Source: Streptomyces sp. NRRL WC-3618
GTDB lineage: Bacteria > Actinomycetota > Actinomycetes > Streptomycetales > Streptomycetaceae
Direction of reading: 5' to 3'
DNA length: 64,000 nucleotides
NCBI RefSeq assembly: GCF_001280005.1
Contig: NZ_LGDW01000281.1
Span: 5,107-69,106 of the forward strand
The notes beneath the pieces are model-generated. The model saw only the letters and a program-made list of their open reading frames with translations. It did no database searches and was not told the origin of the DNA. Shown here one piece after another: positions 54,294 through 63,552 of the stretch. The translations under genes were made by a program, and so were the position numbers. The number at the start of each line of letters is the position of its first letter. The first letter of the stretch is position 1.

Positions 54294-54863
54294 ATGGCCA
54301 GCTCGAACGCAGCCGCCGCCCCACGGCGCCGCGCCCCCGGCCCTGCCCCCTCACCGACCGGGCCGGCGGGCGACGTGCACCCCGTGCTCCGCCGGGCCAC
54401 GGCCCCGCCCGCCGCCCTCGACCTGCTCGCCCAGGCCCGTGCCGGACTCGACGAGGCGGCCGCCCTGGAAACCGCGAACGAGCGCTATGCCACCGCCCAC
54501 CTCGCCGCCCTGCGCACCGCCGCCGCGGTGCTCGCCGCCCGGGGCCGCCCCGAAACCACCCCCAGGCGCCGGGCGCGCATCCGCAGCGCCTGGGAGGTGC
54601 TCCCCGAGATAGCGCCCGAACTCACCGAGTGGAGCGCGCTGTTCGCCGCCGGTGCCCCCCGCCGCGCCCGCGCCGAGGCCGGCATCCAGGGGGCGGCGGG
54701 CAGCCGCGACGCCGACGACCTGATCCGCGACGTGGCGATGTTCCTGCGCCTCGTCGAGCGGATGCTGGTCCTCCAGCCGGTGCTGCCCCAGCCACGCCCC
54801 GACCCGGACACGCCTTCGGAGACGGTCCGGGAGAGGGTCCGGGAGGTCCCTGACGCGGGCTGA
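54294..54863 (+). CDS. SAV_6107 family HEPN domain protein
   Basis: This 189-residue all-helical protein is a SAV_6107-type HEPN protein. The N-terminal 40 residues are Ala/Pro/Arg-rich and disordered; the remainder (about 55-165) consists of four to five helices with charged faces. HEPN domains usually bind nucleotides or act as RNases in toxin systems, but I do not see the Rx4-6H motif that marks ribonuclease activity. ATG 54294 has AGGAGG eight bases upstream. It is followed by a methyltransferase gene 138 bases later. Confidence 0.8.
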   Translation: MASSNAAAAPRRRAPGPAPSPTGPAGDVHPVLRRATAPPAALDLLAQARAGLDEAAALETANERYATAHLAALRTAAAVLAARGRPETTPRRRARIRSAWEVLPEIAPELTEWSALFAAGAPRRARAEAGIQGAAGSRDADDLIRDVAMFLRLVERMLVLQPVLPQPRPDPDTPSETVRERVREVPDAG

Positions 54864-55001
54864 GACGGATGTCCGGGTCTGTCACCGGAGGCAATAGGGT
54901 GGTGGCGAAGTCGCAGCCTTTCCGCAGCCCACCGGGGCCGGGAGGGCACCCCGTTCGCTCCGCCGTACAAGTGGCGGCGCCGCGCCGAGGAGTCACCTGC
55001 C

Positions 55002-55772
55002 GTGTCGAACCCGACTCGCCCCCGCGCTTCTCTCCGTACCGCAGTGGTCTGGGAGGTCCTCCAGGACGCCCTGGAACGCCGCGTGAAAGCCACGGGGCGC
55101 GAGTCGCTGGACGTCCTCGACACCGGCGGCGGCAGCGGCAACTTCGCGGTGCCCGTCGCCCGCCTCGGCCACCGCGTCACCGTGGTCGACCCGAGCCCCA
55201 ACGCGCTGTTCGCGCTGGAGCGTCGGGCCGCCGAGGCCGACGTCGCCGACCGCGTCCGGGGCGTCCAGGGGGATGCGCACGGCCTCTTCGACGTGGTCGA
55301 GCGCGGCGCGTACGACGCGGTGCTCTGCCACGGCGTCCTCGAGTACGTGGACGACCCCGCCGAGGGCGTCCGCAACGCGGTGGCCGCCCTGCGCGCCGAG
55401 GGCGTCCTCAGCCTGCTCGCCGCCGGACTCGGCGGTGCCGTGCTCGCGCGGGCCCTCGCCGGGCACTTCAAGGAGGCCAGGCGGGCGCTCGACGACCCGA
55501 ACGGCCGCTGGGGCGAGAGCGACCCCGTGCCCCACCGTTTCACCGCCGACCAGCTCACCGCGCTGGTCGAGGCCGCCGGCCTGCGCGTGGGCGCCGTGCA
55601 CGGCGTACGGATCTTCGCCGACCTGGTGCCCGGCGTCCTCGTGGACACCGAACCCGGCGCCCTGGACGCGCTGCTGAAGCTGGAGGCCGCGGCCGCCGAG
55701 CAGGCCGCGTTCCACTCCGTGGCCACCCAACTTCATGTGCTCGGCGAGACGCCGGTGGCCGCCGAGGCCTGA
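55002..55772 (+). CDS. SAM-dependent methyltransferase
   Basis: This 256-residue Rossmann methyltransferase has motif I VLDTGGGSGNFAVPVA (about 39-54), motif II VVDPSPNALFALE, and a post-motif region AVLCHGVLEYV (about 105). The substrate is unknown; small-molecule class I enzymes share this layout. GTG 55002 is chosen as VSNPTRPRASLR; upstream codons are not supported. It follows the HEPN gene and may share its transcript. Confidence 0.85.
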   Translation: MSNPTRPRASLRTAVVWEVLQDALERRVKATGRESLDVLDTGGGSGNFAVPVARLGHRVTVVDPSPNALFALERRAAEADVADRVRGVQGDAHGLFDVVERGAYDAVLCHGVLEYVDDPAEGVRNAVAALRAEGVLSLLAAGLGGAVLARALAGHFKEARRALDDPNGRWGESDPVPHRFTADQLTALVEAAGLRVGAVHGVRIFADLVPGVLVDTEPGALDALLKLEAAAAEQAAFHSVATQLHVLGETPVAAEA

Positions 55773-56047
55773 GTCACCTCCGGCGGCGGAGCGCTGATCA
55801 GGCGCTCGGCCGCAGATGGAGTACGCCACAGGCCACCCGATCGGCCGCCCGGAGCCGTATGATCGAGGGAGACCGCTCGGCATGGCGGCCCGGTGGCTGG
55901 GGAATGAACGCCTCAGTGAACCGGACGGCCATGGCGGATTCCGGTTGCCGATTGGCGCAGAGGGGCGGGTTTCACGGGGGCGATTCCCTGCCTATCCTGA
56001 AGGTGACCCCCGGTCGCCCCCGGCGACTGCACGATGAGGAGGACTCC

Positions 56048-56458
56048 GTGCCGCTCTCGGAGCACGAGCAGCGAATGCTCGAGCAGATGGAGCGAGCGCT
56101 GTACGCCGAAGATCCCAAGTTCGCGACAGCGCTTGAGGGAAGCGGGCTGCGCACGTACACCCGGCGACGGGTCTACCAGGCGGTCGCGGGCTTCCTCGTA
56201 GGTATCGCGCTCCTCATGACCGGCGTGGCCGCACAGCAGATCTGGGTCAGCGTGGTGGGGTTCCTCGTCATGCTGGGCTGTGCGGTATTGGCCGTGACAG
56301 GCTGGCGCAAGGCCCCCAAGCCGGGTGAACAGCCCGCCGCGGGTGCCACGCCCGGAGCTCCGCACGCACGCCGTCAGGGCCGGCAGCGGCGCTCGATGAT
56401 GCACCGCATCGAGGAGCGCTGGCAGCGCCGCCGCGATGAGCAGCAGGGTGGTCAGTAG
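56048..56458 (+). CDS. DUF3040 membrane protein
   Basis: This 136-residue actinobacterial membrane protein starts VPLSEHEQRMLEQMERAL, the diagnostic DUF3040 N-terminus, followed by two helices (FLVGIALLMTGVAAQQIWVSVVG and the next, about 52-90) and a basic, Arg-rich tail. GTG 56048 follows AGGAGG at seven bases. It ends at a bidirectional hairpin before the transglutaminase operon. Role unknown. Confidence 0.85.
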   Translation: MPLSEHEQRMLEQMERALYAEDPKFATALEGSGLRTYTRRRVYQAVAGFLVGIALLMTGVAAQQIWVSVVGFLVMLGCAVLAVTGWRKAPKPGEQPAAGATPGAPHARRQGRQRRSMMHRIEERWQRRRDEQQGGQ

Positions 56459-56510
56459 CCCTCAGCCCTTCGGGCCGCAGTTGCCCGAGTGGTGAACGCA
56501 GGATGTGAGA

Positions 56511-56552
56511 CGGCGGTGGCCCGGAACCCTCAGAGGTTCCGGGCCACCGCCG
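56511..56552. terminator. Bidirectional terminator, 18-bp stem
   Basis: A perfect 18-bp inverted repeat (56511-56528 with 56535-56552), loop CTCAGA, lies between DUF3040 and the transglutaminase gene, which converge. Confidence 0.85.
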
Positions 56553-56576
56553 TGTCCGGATTAGGCCGCCGTGCCG

Positions 56577-58967
56577 TCAGCTCTGCTGGCCCCACGGCTT
56601 GCGCAGGGCCGGCCTGGCCGCCAACGCCCGCTCGCCGAGCGCGGACCAGCGCGCCGACAGCGCCCAGATCACCCGTACGGCCGAACGCGGGACGAGTGTC
56701 GCGCGCAGCCGCGTGCCCCGGCCCGCCGTGGCGCGCAGGGCGTCGGACGCCAGCCGCACGTCCTCGGCGAGCCCAGCCGTCGGGCGGGGACTCGGCGCGT
56801 ACAGGACCTGCTCCACGGCGTCCGCCACCCGGTGCACGGCGTCCGCCGCCGGTGGATCGAGAGCACCGAGGCGCACGATCCGGGCGGCTGCCTTGCGGGG
56901 CGTCTGGGACTCCTCCGGGCTGATGCCGAAGTCCCAGGCGGTGTCGGTCAGTTCCTGCCAGGCCGACAGCGTGTGGACCGCCACGTCGGCGTCGGCGCGG
57001 CCGTGTGCCCCGAGCCGCACGGCCCGCATCCGCAGCCGCCACAGCATCGGCAGCAGCAGAAGTGCCAGCGCGGCGAGCGCACCGAGCGTCCACCCCAGCG
57101 CTTCGGACCACCAGCCGCTGTCGTCGTCCTGGCCCAGCGTGGCCTGCGCGGACTCGCTCGCGCATCCACCGTCCATGCGCCGCTGCACCGCAGTGCAGGT
57201 CTCGCCGGCCGCAGCCGAGCCGGACGGCGCGGCGGATGCCCGCTGGGACGGCAGGTCCGGAGCGGGGACGGTGCTGCCGGGTGCCTGGGACTGCGTGTAC
57301 TCGGGCACCGAACCACGGGTCGGGGTCGGCTCGAAACGGGTCCAGCCGACGCCCTCGAAGTACAGCTCCGGCCAGGCGTGCGCGTCACGCAGCCCCACCG
57401 AGACGGTGCCGTCCGGCTGCGGGGCGCCCGGCGCGAAGCCCACCGCGACCCGGGCCGGAATGCCCAGCGTGCGGGCCATCGAGGCCATCGCGAAGGAGAA
57501 GTGGACGCAGAAGCCCTGCTTGTCCCTCAGGAACCGCGCGATCGCGTTGGAGCCGCTGCCGACCTGAACCTGGGTGTCGTACCGGAAGCCGCCGCTCACC
57601 GCGAAGTAGTCCTGGAGCTTGACCGCCTGCTCGTAGGCGTTGACCGAACCGGCCGTGACCTCGCGCGCGGTACGCGCCACGATCGTCGGCAGCGACTCGG
57701 GGACCTGGGTGAACTCGCGCACCAGCGCCGGGTCCGGCTTCGCCGCCTCGGCGAGCTGCTGCGCGGTCGGCTGCACGTCCAGGCTCGTGACCGTGTACCG
57801 CGCGCCGCGCGTGTTCTGGCCGTGGTCACCCACAAGCGTGCGGCCCACCGGCTCGAAGCGCCAACTGCCGCCGATGTCCACCCCGGTCGCGGGATACGGC
57901 ATCGGGAGCCAGTCCTGGGCGTACCAGTCGGCCGCCGCGATGGAGGTCGTGATCTCGGTGCGCCGTACGTCCGCCCGCAGGCCGATCGGCGTCGGGAACT
58001 TTTTGGGCACGTCCTGGATGTGCCGCTGGGACGGCTTCCACGCGGTGCCGTCGAAGGAGTCCAGCGAGACGATCCGCAGATACAGGTCCTGGGTGTCCTC
58101 GCCGCTGCTGCGCACGGACATGACCTGGCGGTCCTCGTTCACGTTCAGACTGTCGCGCAGCGACACCAGCGGGTTCACGGCGGAGATCGTGCCGCCGCCC
58201 CCGCTGCCCGAACCCACACCGCCCCCGGCGGCGCCCAGCAGCCCGCCGTCGAGCGACGGCAGCACCAGCGGCACCACCAGGGAGACACCCAGCGCGACCG
58301 CGCCGATCCGCCGTCCCGTGCGTACGGGCGCGATCGCGCCGCCGGTCGACTGTTCGCCCAGGGCGCGCGGCGCGCCGCCGAAGACCCGCCCCCACTGGGA
58401 GAGCCGGTCCCGGCCCTCGGCCAGGAGCAGCATCAGATAGCCGGCGGCGGCCAGCAGGAACCACACCCAGCCGCCCCCGCCGTCGGCCAGCCCGGCGGCG
58501 ACCGAGTACAGCGCGAGGAGCGGCAGCCCGGCCGGAGCCGCGGCGCGGAACGTCACCGCGAGGGTGTCCACCATGAGCCCGATCAGCAGCGCACCGCCGA
58601 CCAGCATCAGCCGTATACCGTCGGACAGCGGTGCCGGGATCGCGTACCGCCCCACGTCGTCCGCGCCGCTCTGCAGCAGCGCGCCGAAATGCTGGAAGGC
58701 GTCCGGGCCCGGGATCAGACCGAAGAACGCCTTTTCCCGGACGAAGAGCAGGGTCAGCAGGGCGAGGGAGACGAGGATCTGCGCCGCCACCGTCAGCGGC
58801 CAGGCCAGCGGCACCCGCCTGGCCCCCGCGCCGACGATCGTCTGCACGCCCAGCAGGAAGGCCACCTGGAGCAGCCAGCTCACGTCCCCGACCAGCGGCA
58901 GCAGGGCACACGCCGCCAGCATGGTGGCCACCCAGGCGCACAGCGCCAGTCGTGCGCGCCCGCTCAT
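56577..58967 (-). CDS. Transglutaminase-like membrane protein (TgpA)
   Basis: This 796-residue protein has six or so N-terminal helices (about 1-200), an extracytoplasmic transglutaminase-like domain, and a C-terminal helix (about 630-650) with a cytoplasmic tail. The catalytic triad sits in FCVHFSFAMASMARTLG (Cys), DAHAWPELYFEG (His) and the Asp/Asn that follows (WTRFEPTP). It overlaps the DUF58 gene by four bases. This MoxR-DUF58-TgpA set is a conserved actinobacterial module of unknown exact role, probably envelope-related. Confidence 0.87.
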   Translation of the reverse strand: MSGRARLALCAWVATMLAACALLPLVGDVSWLLQVAFLLGVQTIVGAGARRVPLAWPLTVAAQILVSLALLTLLFVREKAFFGLIPGPDAFQHFGALLQSGADDVGRYAIPAPLSDGIRLMLVGGALLIGLMVDTLAVTFRAAAPAGLPLLALYSVAAGLADGGGGWVWFLLAAAGYLMLLLAEGRDRLSQWGRVFGGAPRALGEQSTGGAIAPVRTGRRIGAVALGVSLVVPLVLPSLDGGLLGAAGGGVGSGSGGGGTISAVNPLVSLRDSLNVNEDRQVMSVRSSGEDTQDLYLRIVSLDSFDGTAWKPSQRHIQDVPKKFPTPIGLRADVRRTEITTSIAAADWYAQDWLPMPYPATGVDIGGSWRFEPVGRTLVGDHGQNTRGARYTVTSLDVQPTAQQLAEAAKPDPALVREFTQVPESLPTIVARTAREVTAGSVNAYEQAVKLQDYFAVSGGFRYDTQVQVGSGSNAIARFLRDKQGFCVHFSFAMASMARTLGIPARVAVGFAPGAPQPDGTVSVGLRDAHAWPELYFEGVGWTRFEPTPTRGSVPEYTQSQAPGSTVPAPDLPSQRASAAPSGSAAAGETCTAVQRRMDGGCASESAQATLGQDDDSGWWSEALGWTLGALAALALLLLPMLWRLRMRAVRLGAHGRADADVAVHTLSAWQELTDTAWDFGISPEESQTPRKAAARIVRLGALDPPAADAVHRVADAVEQVLYAPSPRPTAGLAEDVRLASDALRATAGRGTRLRATLVPRSAVRVIWALSARWSALGERALAARPALRKPWGQQS

Positions 58968-60328
58968 GACCGTCCCTCCCCGCCACTGAGGGCACCGAGA
59001 CCGGAACGCTCCCGGTCGGCCTGACGCCACAGGTCACTCATCGGGGCCCCGCGCGGTACCCGCACCGCCGTCCAGCCCGCCTCGCGCAGCATGCGCAGCG
59101 ACTCCTCGCCCGGGTCCTCGGGACCCGGCACATCGTTGGGTTCGCGCACCCAGGTCTCACTGTCCAGCACGAAGGCGACCGCCCCGCCGCTGCGCTGCCG
59201 CATCTTGGCGGCCACGGCGGCCTGCTGCTCGTCGAGGTCGCCGAAGAACGCCATCAGCAGCCCCTCACCGCCGGCGCGCAGCACGTCGTACGCGCGGGAG
59301 ATGTCCGTGCCTTCCGAGTGGTCGATCACCGCGAGCGTGTCCATCATCAGTCCGGCCGCGTCCGCCGACTCCTGGCTGGCGCCCGCGAAACCCTCGCCGC
59401 CCTCGCCGGGCACGGAGTTGCCCGTATCGGTCAGCAGTCGTACGGAAAAGCCCCGTTCGAGCATGTGGACCAGGACGGACGCGGCGCCGGACACCGCCCA
59501 CTCGAAGGCCGAGTCCGGGCCCGCGCCCAGATAGGCGATGCCCCGGGTGTCGAGGAGCACCGTGCAGCGGGCGCGCTGCGGCTGCTCTTCGCGGCGCACC
59601 ATCAGCTCGCCGTAGCGGGCGGTGGAGCGCCAGTGCACGCGGCGCAGGTCGTCGCCGTAGCGGTACCCGCGCGGGATCACGTCGTCCTCGCCGGCCAGCG
59701 CCAGTGAGCGGTGCCGTCCCTCGCCGTATCCCTTGGCCTCGCCGGTCAGCCGGGCCGGCGGCAGGGTCTCCACGCGCGGGATCACCGTCAGGGTGTCGTA
59801 CGTGGAGAAGGAGCGGGTCAGTTCGCACATGCCGAACGGGTCGGTCAGCCGCAGCTGGAGCGGGCCCAGCGGATAGCGGCCCCGCAGGTCGGACCGGACA
59901 CGGTAGGACACCTCGCGGCGCCCGCCCGCCTCCACCCGGTCCAGGACGAAACGCGGGCGCGGACCGAGTACGTACGGCACCCGGTCCTGGAGCATCAGCA
60001 GGCCCGTGGGCAGCCGCGAGACGTTGTCCATCCGGAGATGGACGCGGGCCTCGGCGGCGGCGGGCACGCGCGCGGGGGAGAGCCGGCGGCTGCCGGCCAC
60101 TCGGTAGCGCGTGCGGTACAGCACGGTCGCGCAGACCAGCGGGAGCACGGCGAGCAGTACGCCCACCCGGAGCAGATCGCTCTGCCCCAGGACGTACGCG
60201 CAGATGGCGGCGGCGACCCCGGCGGCCAGGAAGGAGCGTCCTCGGGTGGTGAGGCCGGCCAGCGCCGTACGCACCCCGCCCTTGTCGCCCTGGTCGTCCT
60301 CCGGGTGCCCCGGCGCCTCTGCGCTCAT
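58964..60328 (-). CDS. DUF58 domain protein (VWA-like)
   Basis: This 454-residue protein has two N-terminal helices (about 30-75) and the DUF58 core, with the diagnostic DDVIPRGYRYGDDLRRVHWRSTAR region (about 215-238) and a VWA-type segment CTVLLDTRG (about 265). DUF58 proteins pair with MoxR ATPases to assemble or mature complexes. It overlaps the MoxR gene stop by four bases and the transglutaminase start by four. Confidence 0.88.
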   Translation of the reverse strand: MSAEAPGHPEDDQGDKGGVRTALAGLTTRGRSFLAAGVAAAICAYVLGQSDLLRVGVLLAVLPLVCATVLYRTRYRVAGSRRLSPARVPAAAEARVHLRMDNVSRLPTGLLMLQDRVPYVLGPRPRFVLDRVEAGGRREVSYRVRSDLRGRYPLGPLQLRLTDPFGMCELTRSFSTYDTLTVIPRVETLPPARLTGEAKGYGEGRHRSLALAGEDDVIPRGYRYGDDLRRVHWRSTARYGELMVRREEQPQRARCTVLLDTRGIAYLGAGPDSAFEWAVSGAASVLVHMLERGFSVRLLTDTGNSVPGEGGEGFAGASQESADAAGLMMDTLAVIDHSEGTDISRAYDVLRAGGEGLLMAFFGDLDEQQAAVAAKMRQRSGGAVAFVLDSETWVREPNDVPGPEDPGEESLRMLREAGWTAVRVPRGAPMSDLWRQADRERSGLGALSGGEGRS

Positions 60329-61365
60329 CCAAGCCTCCGCGGCGGCTGCTGGCCGAAGTCGGGCGCGGAGCGGCCCATGCCGAAGCCGCTCTGCTGCTGG
60401 GGCGCCGCCGGCACCGCGGTGCGCTGCAGGATCTCCTGGACGACCTGCTCGGAGGTGCGGCGGTTGAGCTGGGCCTGGGCGGTGGGCAGCAGCCGGTGGG
60501 ACAGGACGGCCACGGCGAGGGCCTGGACGTCGTCCGGCAGCGCGTAGTCCCGGCCGCTCAGGGCGGCGGAGGCCTTCGCGGCGCGCAGCAGATGCAGCGT
60601 GGCGCGCGGCGAGGCGCCGAGTCTGAGATCGGGGTGCGTGCGCGTGGCGGCGACCAGGTCCACCGCGTACCGCCGGACCGACTGCGCCACGTGCACGTTG
60701 CGGACGGCCTCGACGAGCTTCACGATGTCGTGTGCGTGGGCCACCGGCTGGAGGTCGTCCAGCGGTGAGACGCCGCCGTGCACGTCCAGCATCTGGAGCT
60801 CGGCCTCCGCGCTCGGGTAGCCGATGGACACGCGGGCCATGAAGCGGTCGCGCTGGGCCTCCGGGAGCGGGTAGGTGCCCTCCATCTCGACCGGGTTCTG
60901 GGTGGCCACCACCATGAACGGGCTGGGCAGCTCGTAGGTCTGCCCGTCGATGGTGACCTGGCGTTCCTCCATGGATTCCAGAAGCGCGGACTGGGTCTTC
61001 GGCGAGGCACGGTTGATCTCGTCGCCGATCACGATCTGAGCGAAGATCGCCCCGGGTTTGAACTCGAAGTCGCGGCGCTGCTGGTCCCAGATGGACACCC
61101 CGGTGATGTCCGAGGGCAGCAGGTCCGGCGTGAACTGAATGCGCCGCACGGAACAGTCGATGGACTTGGCCAGCGTCTTCGCCAGCATGGTCTTGCCGAC
61201 GCCGGGGACATCCTCGATCAGAAGATGTCCCTCGGCGAGCAGCACGGTCAGCGAAAGCCGTACGACCTCAGGCTTGCCCTCGATCACTCCCTCCACCGAA
61301 CTGCGGACTCGCTCCACAGTGGCAGTCAGATCAGTGAGGCTCGCTCGATCGTCATAGGTCGTCAC
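60325..61365 (-). CDS. MoxR family AAA+ ATPase
   Basis: This 346-residue AAA+ chaperone of the MoxR type has Walker A EDVPGVGKTMLAKTLA (about 48-63), Walker B VIGDEINRASPKTQSALLESM (about 110-130), sensor 1 VVATQNPVEMEGTYPLPEAQ and sensor 2 in the C-terminus. The GTG at 61365 follows GGAGGGCC. It is the first gene of the operon with DUF58 and TgpA; MoxR ATPases are thought to mature or insert complexes. The open frame upstream has no Shine-Dalgarno sequence. Confidence 0.88.
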   Translation of the reverse strand: MTTYDDRASLTDLTATVERVRSSVEGVIEGKPEVVRLSLTVLLAEGHLLIEDVPGVGKTMLAKTLAKSIDCSVRRIQFTPDLLPSDITGVSIWDQQRRDFEFKPGAIFAQIVIGDEINRASPKTQSALLESMEERQVTIDGQTYELPSPFMVVATQNPVEMEGTYPLPEAQRDRFMARVSIGYPSAEAELQMLDVHGGVSPLDDLQPVAHAHDIVKLVEAVRNVHVAQSVRRYAVDLVAATRTHPDLRLGASPRATLHLLRAAKASAALSGRDYALPDDVQALAVAVLSHRLLPTAQAQLNRRTSEQVVQEILQRTAVPAAPQQQSGFGMGRSAPDFGQQPPRRLG

Positions 61366-61540
61366 ACGGCCCTCCTCGGCCCGTTCTTTCTCCGGGCCGA
61401 CGGCTGCGATGCGGACCGGCCCACCCCGAAACACGGACACCACGCGGGAAGAGTTCCGCGTGACATCACACCCGCATTCTTGTTGCCGTTACCGGTTCGT
61501 GTCACTCGCCTGTGGATAACTGGCAGGGGTATGTCTGATT

Positions 61541-61562
61541 TTCAGGGCTTTTCAGCCCTGAA
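61541..61562 (-). terminator. Terminator of the carbonic anhydrase gene
   Basis: TTCAGGGCT (61541-61549) and AGCCCTGAA (61554-61562) form a 9-bp stem with loop TTTC, 50-70 bases downstream of the carbonic anhydrase stop on the minus strand. Confidence 0.6.
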
Positions 61563-61614
61563 GTGAAGGGTAAATTTCGTAGAGACATACGTACGGATGC
61601 GCGATCCGGTTCGG

Positions 61615-62175
61615 TTATGCGGGATCGATCTCGCGAAGGAGGCCCGACTTCACGTCGAAGACGAAGCCGCGGACGTCGTTCGTGTGCAGCAGGAACGGGT
61701 TGGTGCGTACGCGCTGCATCGACTGGCGTACGTCCTGGTCGACGTCCCGGAAGGCCTCCACCGACCAGGCCGGGCGCTGTCCGACCTCGGCCTCCAGCTC
61801 CTGCCGGAAGTCCTCTGTGAGCGACTCCAGGCCGCAGCCCGTGTGGTGGATGAGGATGACGCTGCGGGTTCCGAGCGCCCGCTGGCTGATGGTCAGGGAC
61901 CGGATCACGTCGTCGGTGACGGCGCCGCCCGCGTTGCGGATGGTGTGGCAGTCGCCGAGCTCCAGGCCGAGCGCGGCGTGCAGGTCGAGACGGGCGTCCA
62001 TGCAGGCCACGACCGCCACCTGGAGTACCGGGCGGGCGTCCATCCCCGGGTCGGTGAAAGCGGCCGCGTACTGCTCGTTCGCCTCGACGAGACGGTCGAT
62101 GACGGTGTTCTCGGTGGCGTTCTTGGTGGCTATGGCGCCTTCGGGTCCGGTGGGAACTGATGCGGAAGTCGTCAT
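61615..62175 (-). CDS. Beta-class carbonic anhydrase
   Basis: This 186-residue enzyme hydrates CO2 to bicarbonate. Zinc ligands and the catalytic pair are clear: Cys58 with Asp60 and Arg62 in VVACMDARLDLHAAL, then His111 and Cys114 in HHTGCGLE. I chose ATG 62175; an ATG two codons upstream is equally possible, and neither has a good Shine-Dalgarno sequence. The gene is transcribed away from the rsmH division cluster across a 389-base spacer. Confidence 0.9.
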   Translation of the reverse strand: MTTSASVPTGPEGAIATKNATENTVIDRLVEANEQYAAAFTDPGMDARPVLQVAVVACMDARLDLHAALGLELGDCHTIRNAGGAVTDDVIRSLTISQRALGTRSVILIHHTGCGLESLTEDFRQELEAEVGQRPAWSVEAFRDVDQDVRQSMQRVRTNPFLLHTNDVRGFVFDVKSGLLREIDPA

Positions 62176-62349
62176 AAGCATGACGGTACTGGTCACGCCC
62201 CTTCCGGGCCCCTTGTGAGAGGGGACAAAGAACATCAATGAGCGTTGTTGTGAGGTAACCCACACGGGTGGTGGGAGTATGCCCGTACGGGTGATTGAGG
62301 CGGAATTGCGGCTTGCCGGGCAGGGTTCCACGACGCGCAGGCCGGTTGA

Positions 62350-62377
62350 TTGACCGCGCGACACCGTGGACTAAAGT
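62350..62377 (+). promoter_or_regulatory. Candidate promoter of the division/cell-wall cluster
   Basis: TTGACC (62350-62355) and TAAAGT (62372-62377) are 16 bases apart, 188 bases before the rsmH TTG. The spacer from 62176 to 62564 holds this promoter, the divergent carbonic anhydrase promoter region and no credible gene. Confidence 0.55.
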
Positions 62378-62564
62378 GACGCGAAGCGGGAGCCGAGACT
62401 CCCTGCTGGATTGAAATGATCCCCCGCGTGCGCGGCGCGTACGTACGGCTCGGCCTCCTCCCGCTCCCGGTCGGCTGACGCTTTTGGCGCCGGCGGACCC
62501 CCCTTCTCCGAGCGGCCGGGGATCCAGTGGTGCGTCACGGCCGGGCCCGACCTGAGAGAGCCCC

Positions 62565-63521
62565 TTGAGCCAGAGTCGACATGTCCCGGTGATGCTCCAG
62601 CGGTGCCTGGACCTGTTGGCCCCCGCCCTGGAGCGGCCCGGAGCGGTCGTCGTCGACTGCACCCTCGGCCTGGGCGGCCACAGCGAGGCACTGCTCGCCC
62701 GTTTCCCCGAGGTCCGGCTGGTCGCGCTCGACCGCGACAAGGAGGCACTGCGTCTCTCCGGGGAGCGGCTCGCCCCTTACGGCGAGCGGGCCGAGCTGGT
62801 GCACGCGGTGTACGACGAACTGCCCGACGTACTCGACCGGCTGGGCCTGCCGAAGGTCGACGGCGTCCTGTTCGACCTCGGCGTCTCCTCCATGCAACTC
62901 GACGAGGCCGACCGGGGGTTCGCCTACGCCCAGGATGCACCCCTCGACATGCGCATGGACCAGACGACCGGCATCAGCGCCGCCGAGGTCCTCAACACCT
63001 ACCCGGCCGGTGAACTCGTCCGGATCCTGCGGGCGTACGGCGAGGAGAAGCAGGCCAAGCGGATCGTCTCCGCGGTCGTGCGCGAGCGCGACAAGGAGCC
63101 CTTCAGCAACAGCGCCCGACTTGTCGAACTGATCCGCGACTCCCTGCCGCAGGCCGCCAAGCGCACCGGCGGCAACCCCGCCAAGCGCACCTTCCAGGCG
63201 CTGCGCATCGAGGTCAACGGTGAACTGACCGTCCTGGAACGGGCCATCCCGGCCGCGGTCAAGGCGCTCGCCGTCGGCGGCCGGATCGCCGTCCTGTCGT
63301 ACCACTCACTCGAAGACCGCCTGGTCAAGCAGGTGTTCGCGGCGGGCGCCGCCAACACGGCGCCCCCCGGGCTGCCGGTCGTGCCCGAGCGCTACCAGCC
63401 CCGGCTCAAGCTGCTCACCCGTGGTGCCGAACTTCCCACCGAGGAAGAGGTCGCCGAGAACCGGCGAGCCGCCCCGGCGCGACTGCGCGGGGCCCAGCGC
63501 ATCAGGGAGGACGCCGAGTGA
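62565..63521 (+). CDS. rsmH: 16S rRNA (cytosine1402-N4)-methyltransferase
   Basis: RsmH (formerly MraW, 318 aa) methylates C1402 of 16S rRNA. The N-terminus [17 protein letters not shown] motif [17 protein letters not shown] (about 25-41), [30 protein letters not shown] and the C-terminal [12 protein letters not shown] are diagnostic. TTG 62565 is the start; it is the first gene of the division/cell-wall cluster. FtsL follows after 31 bases. Confidence 0.95.
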   Translation: MSQSRHVPVMLQRCLDLLAPALERPGAVVVDCTLGLGGHSEALLARFPEVRLVALDRDKEALRLSGERLAPYGERAELVHAVYDELPDVLDRLGLPKVDGVLFDLGVSSMQLDEADRGFAYAQDAPLDMRMDQTTGISAAEVLNTYPAGELVRILRAYGEEKQAKRIVSAVVRERDKEPFSNSARLVELIRDSLPQAAKRTGGNPAKRTFQALRIEVNGELTVLERAIPAAVKALAVGGRIAVLSYHSLEDRLVKQVFAAGAANTAPPGLPVVPERYQPRLKLLTRGAELPTEEEVAENRRAAPARLRGAQRIREDAE

Positions 63522-63552
63522 GACGTACGGAGCCGACGCGCGGGGAGGGGGA

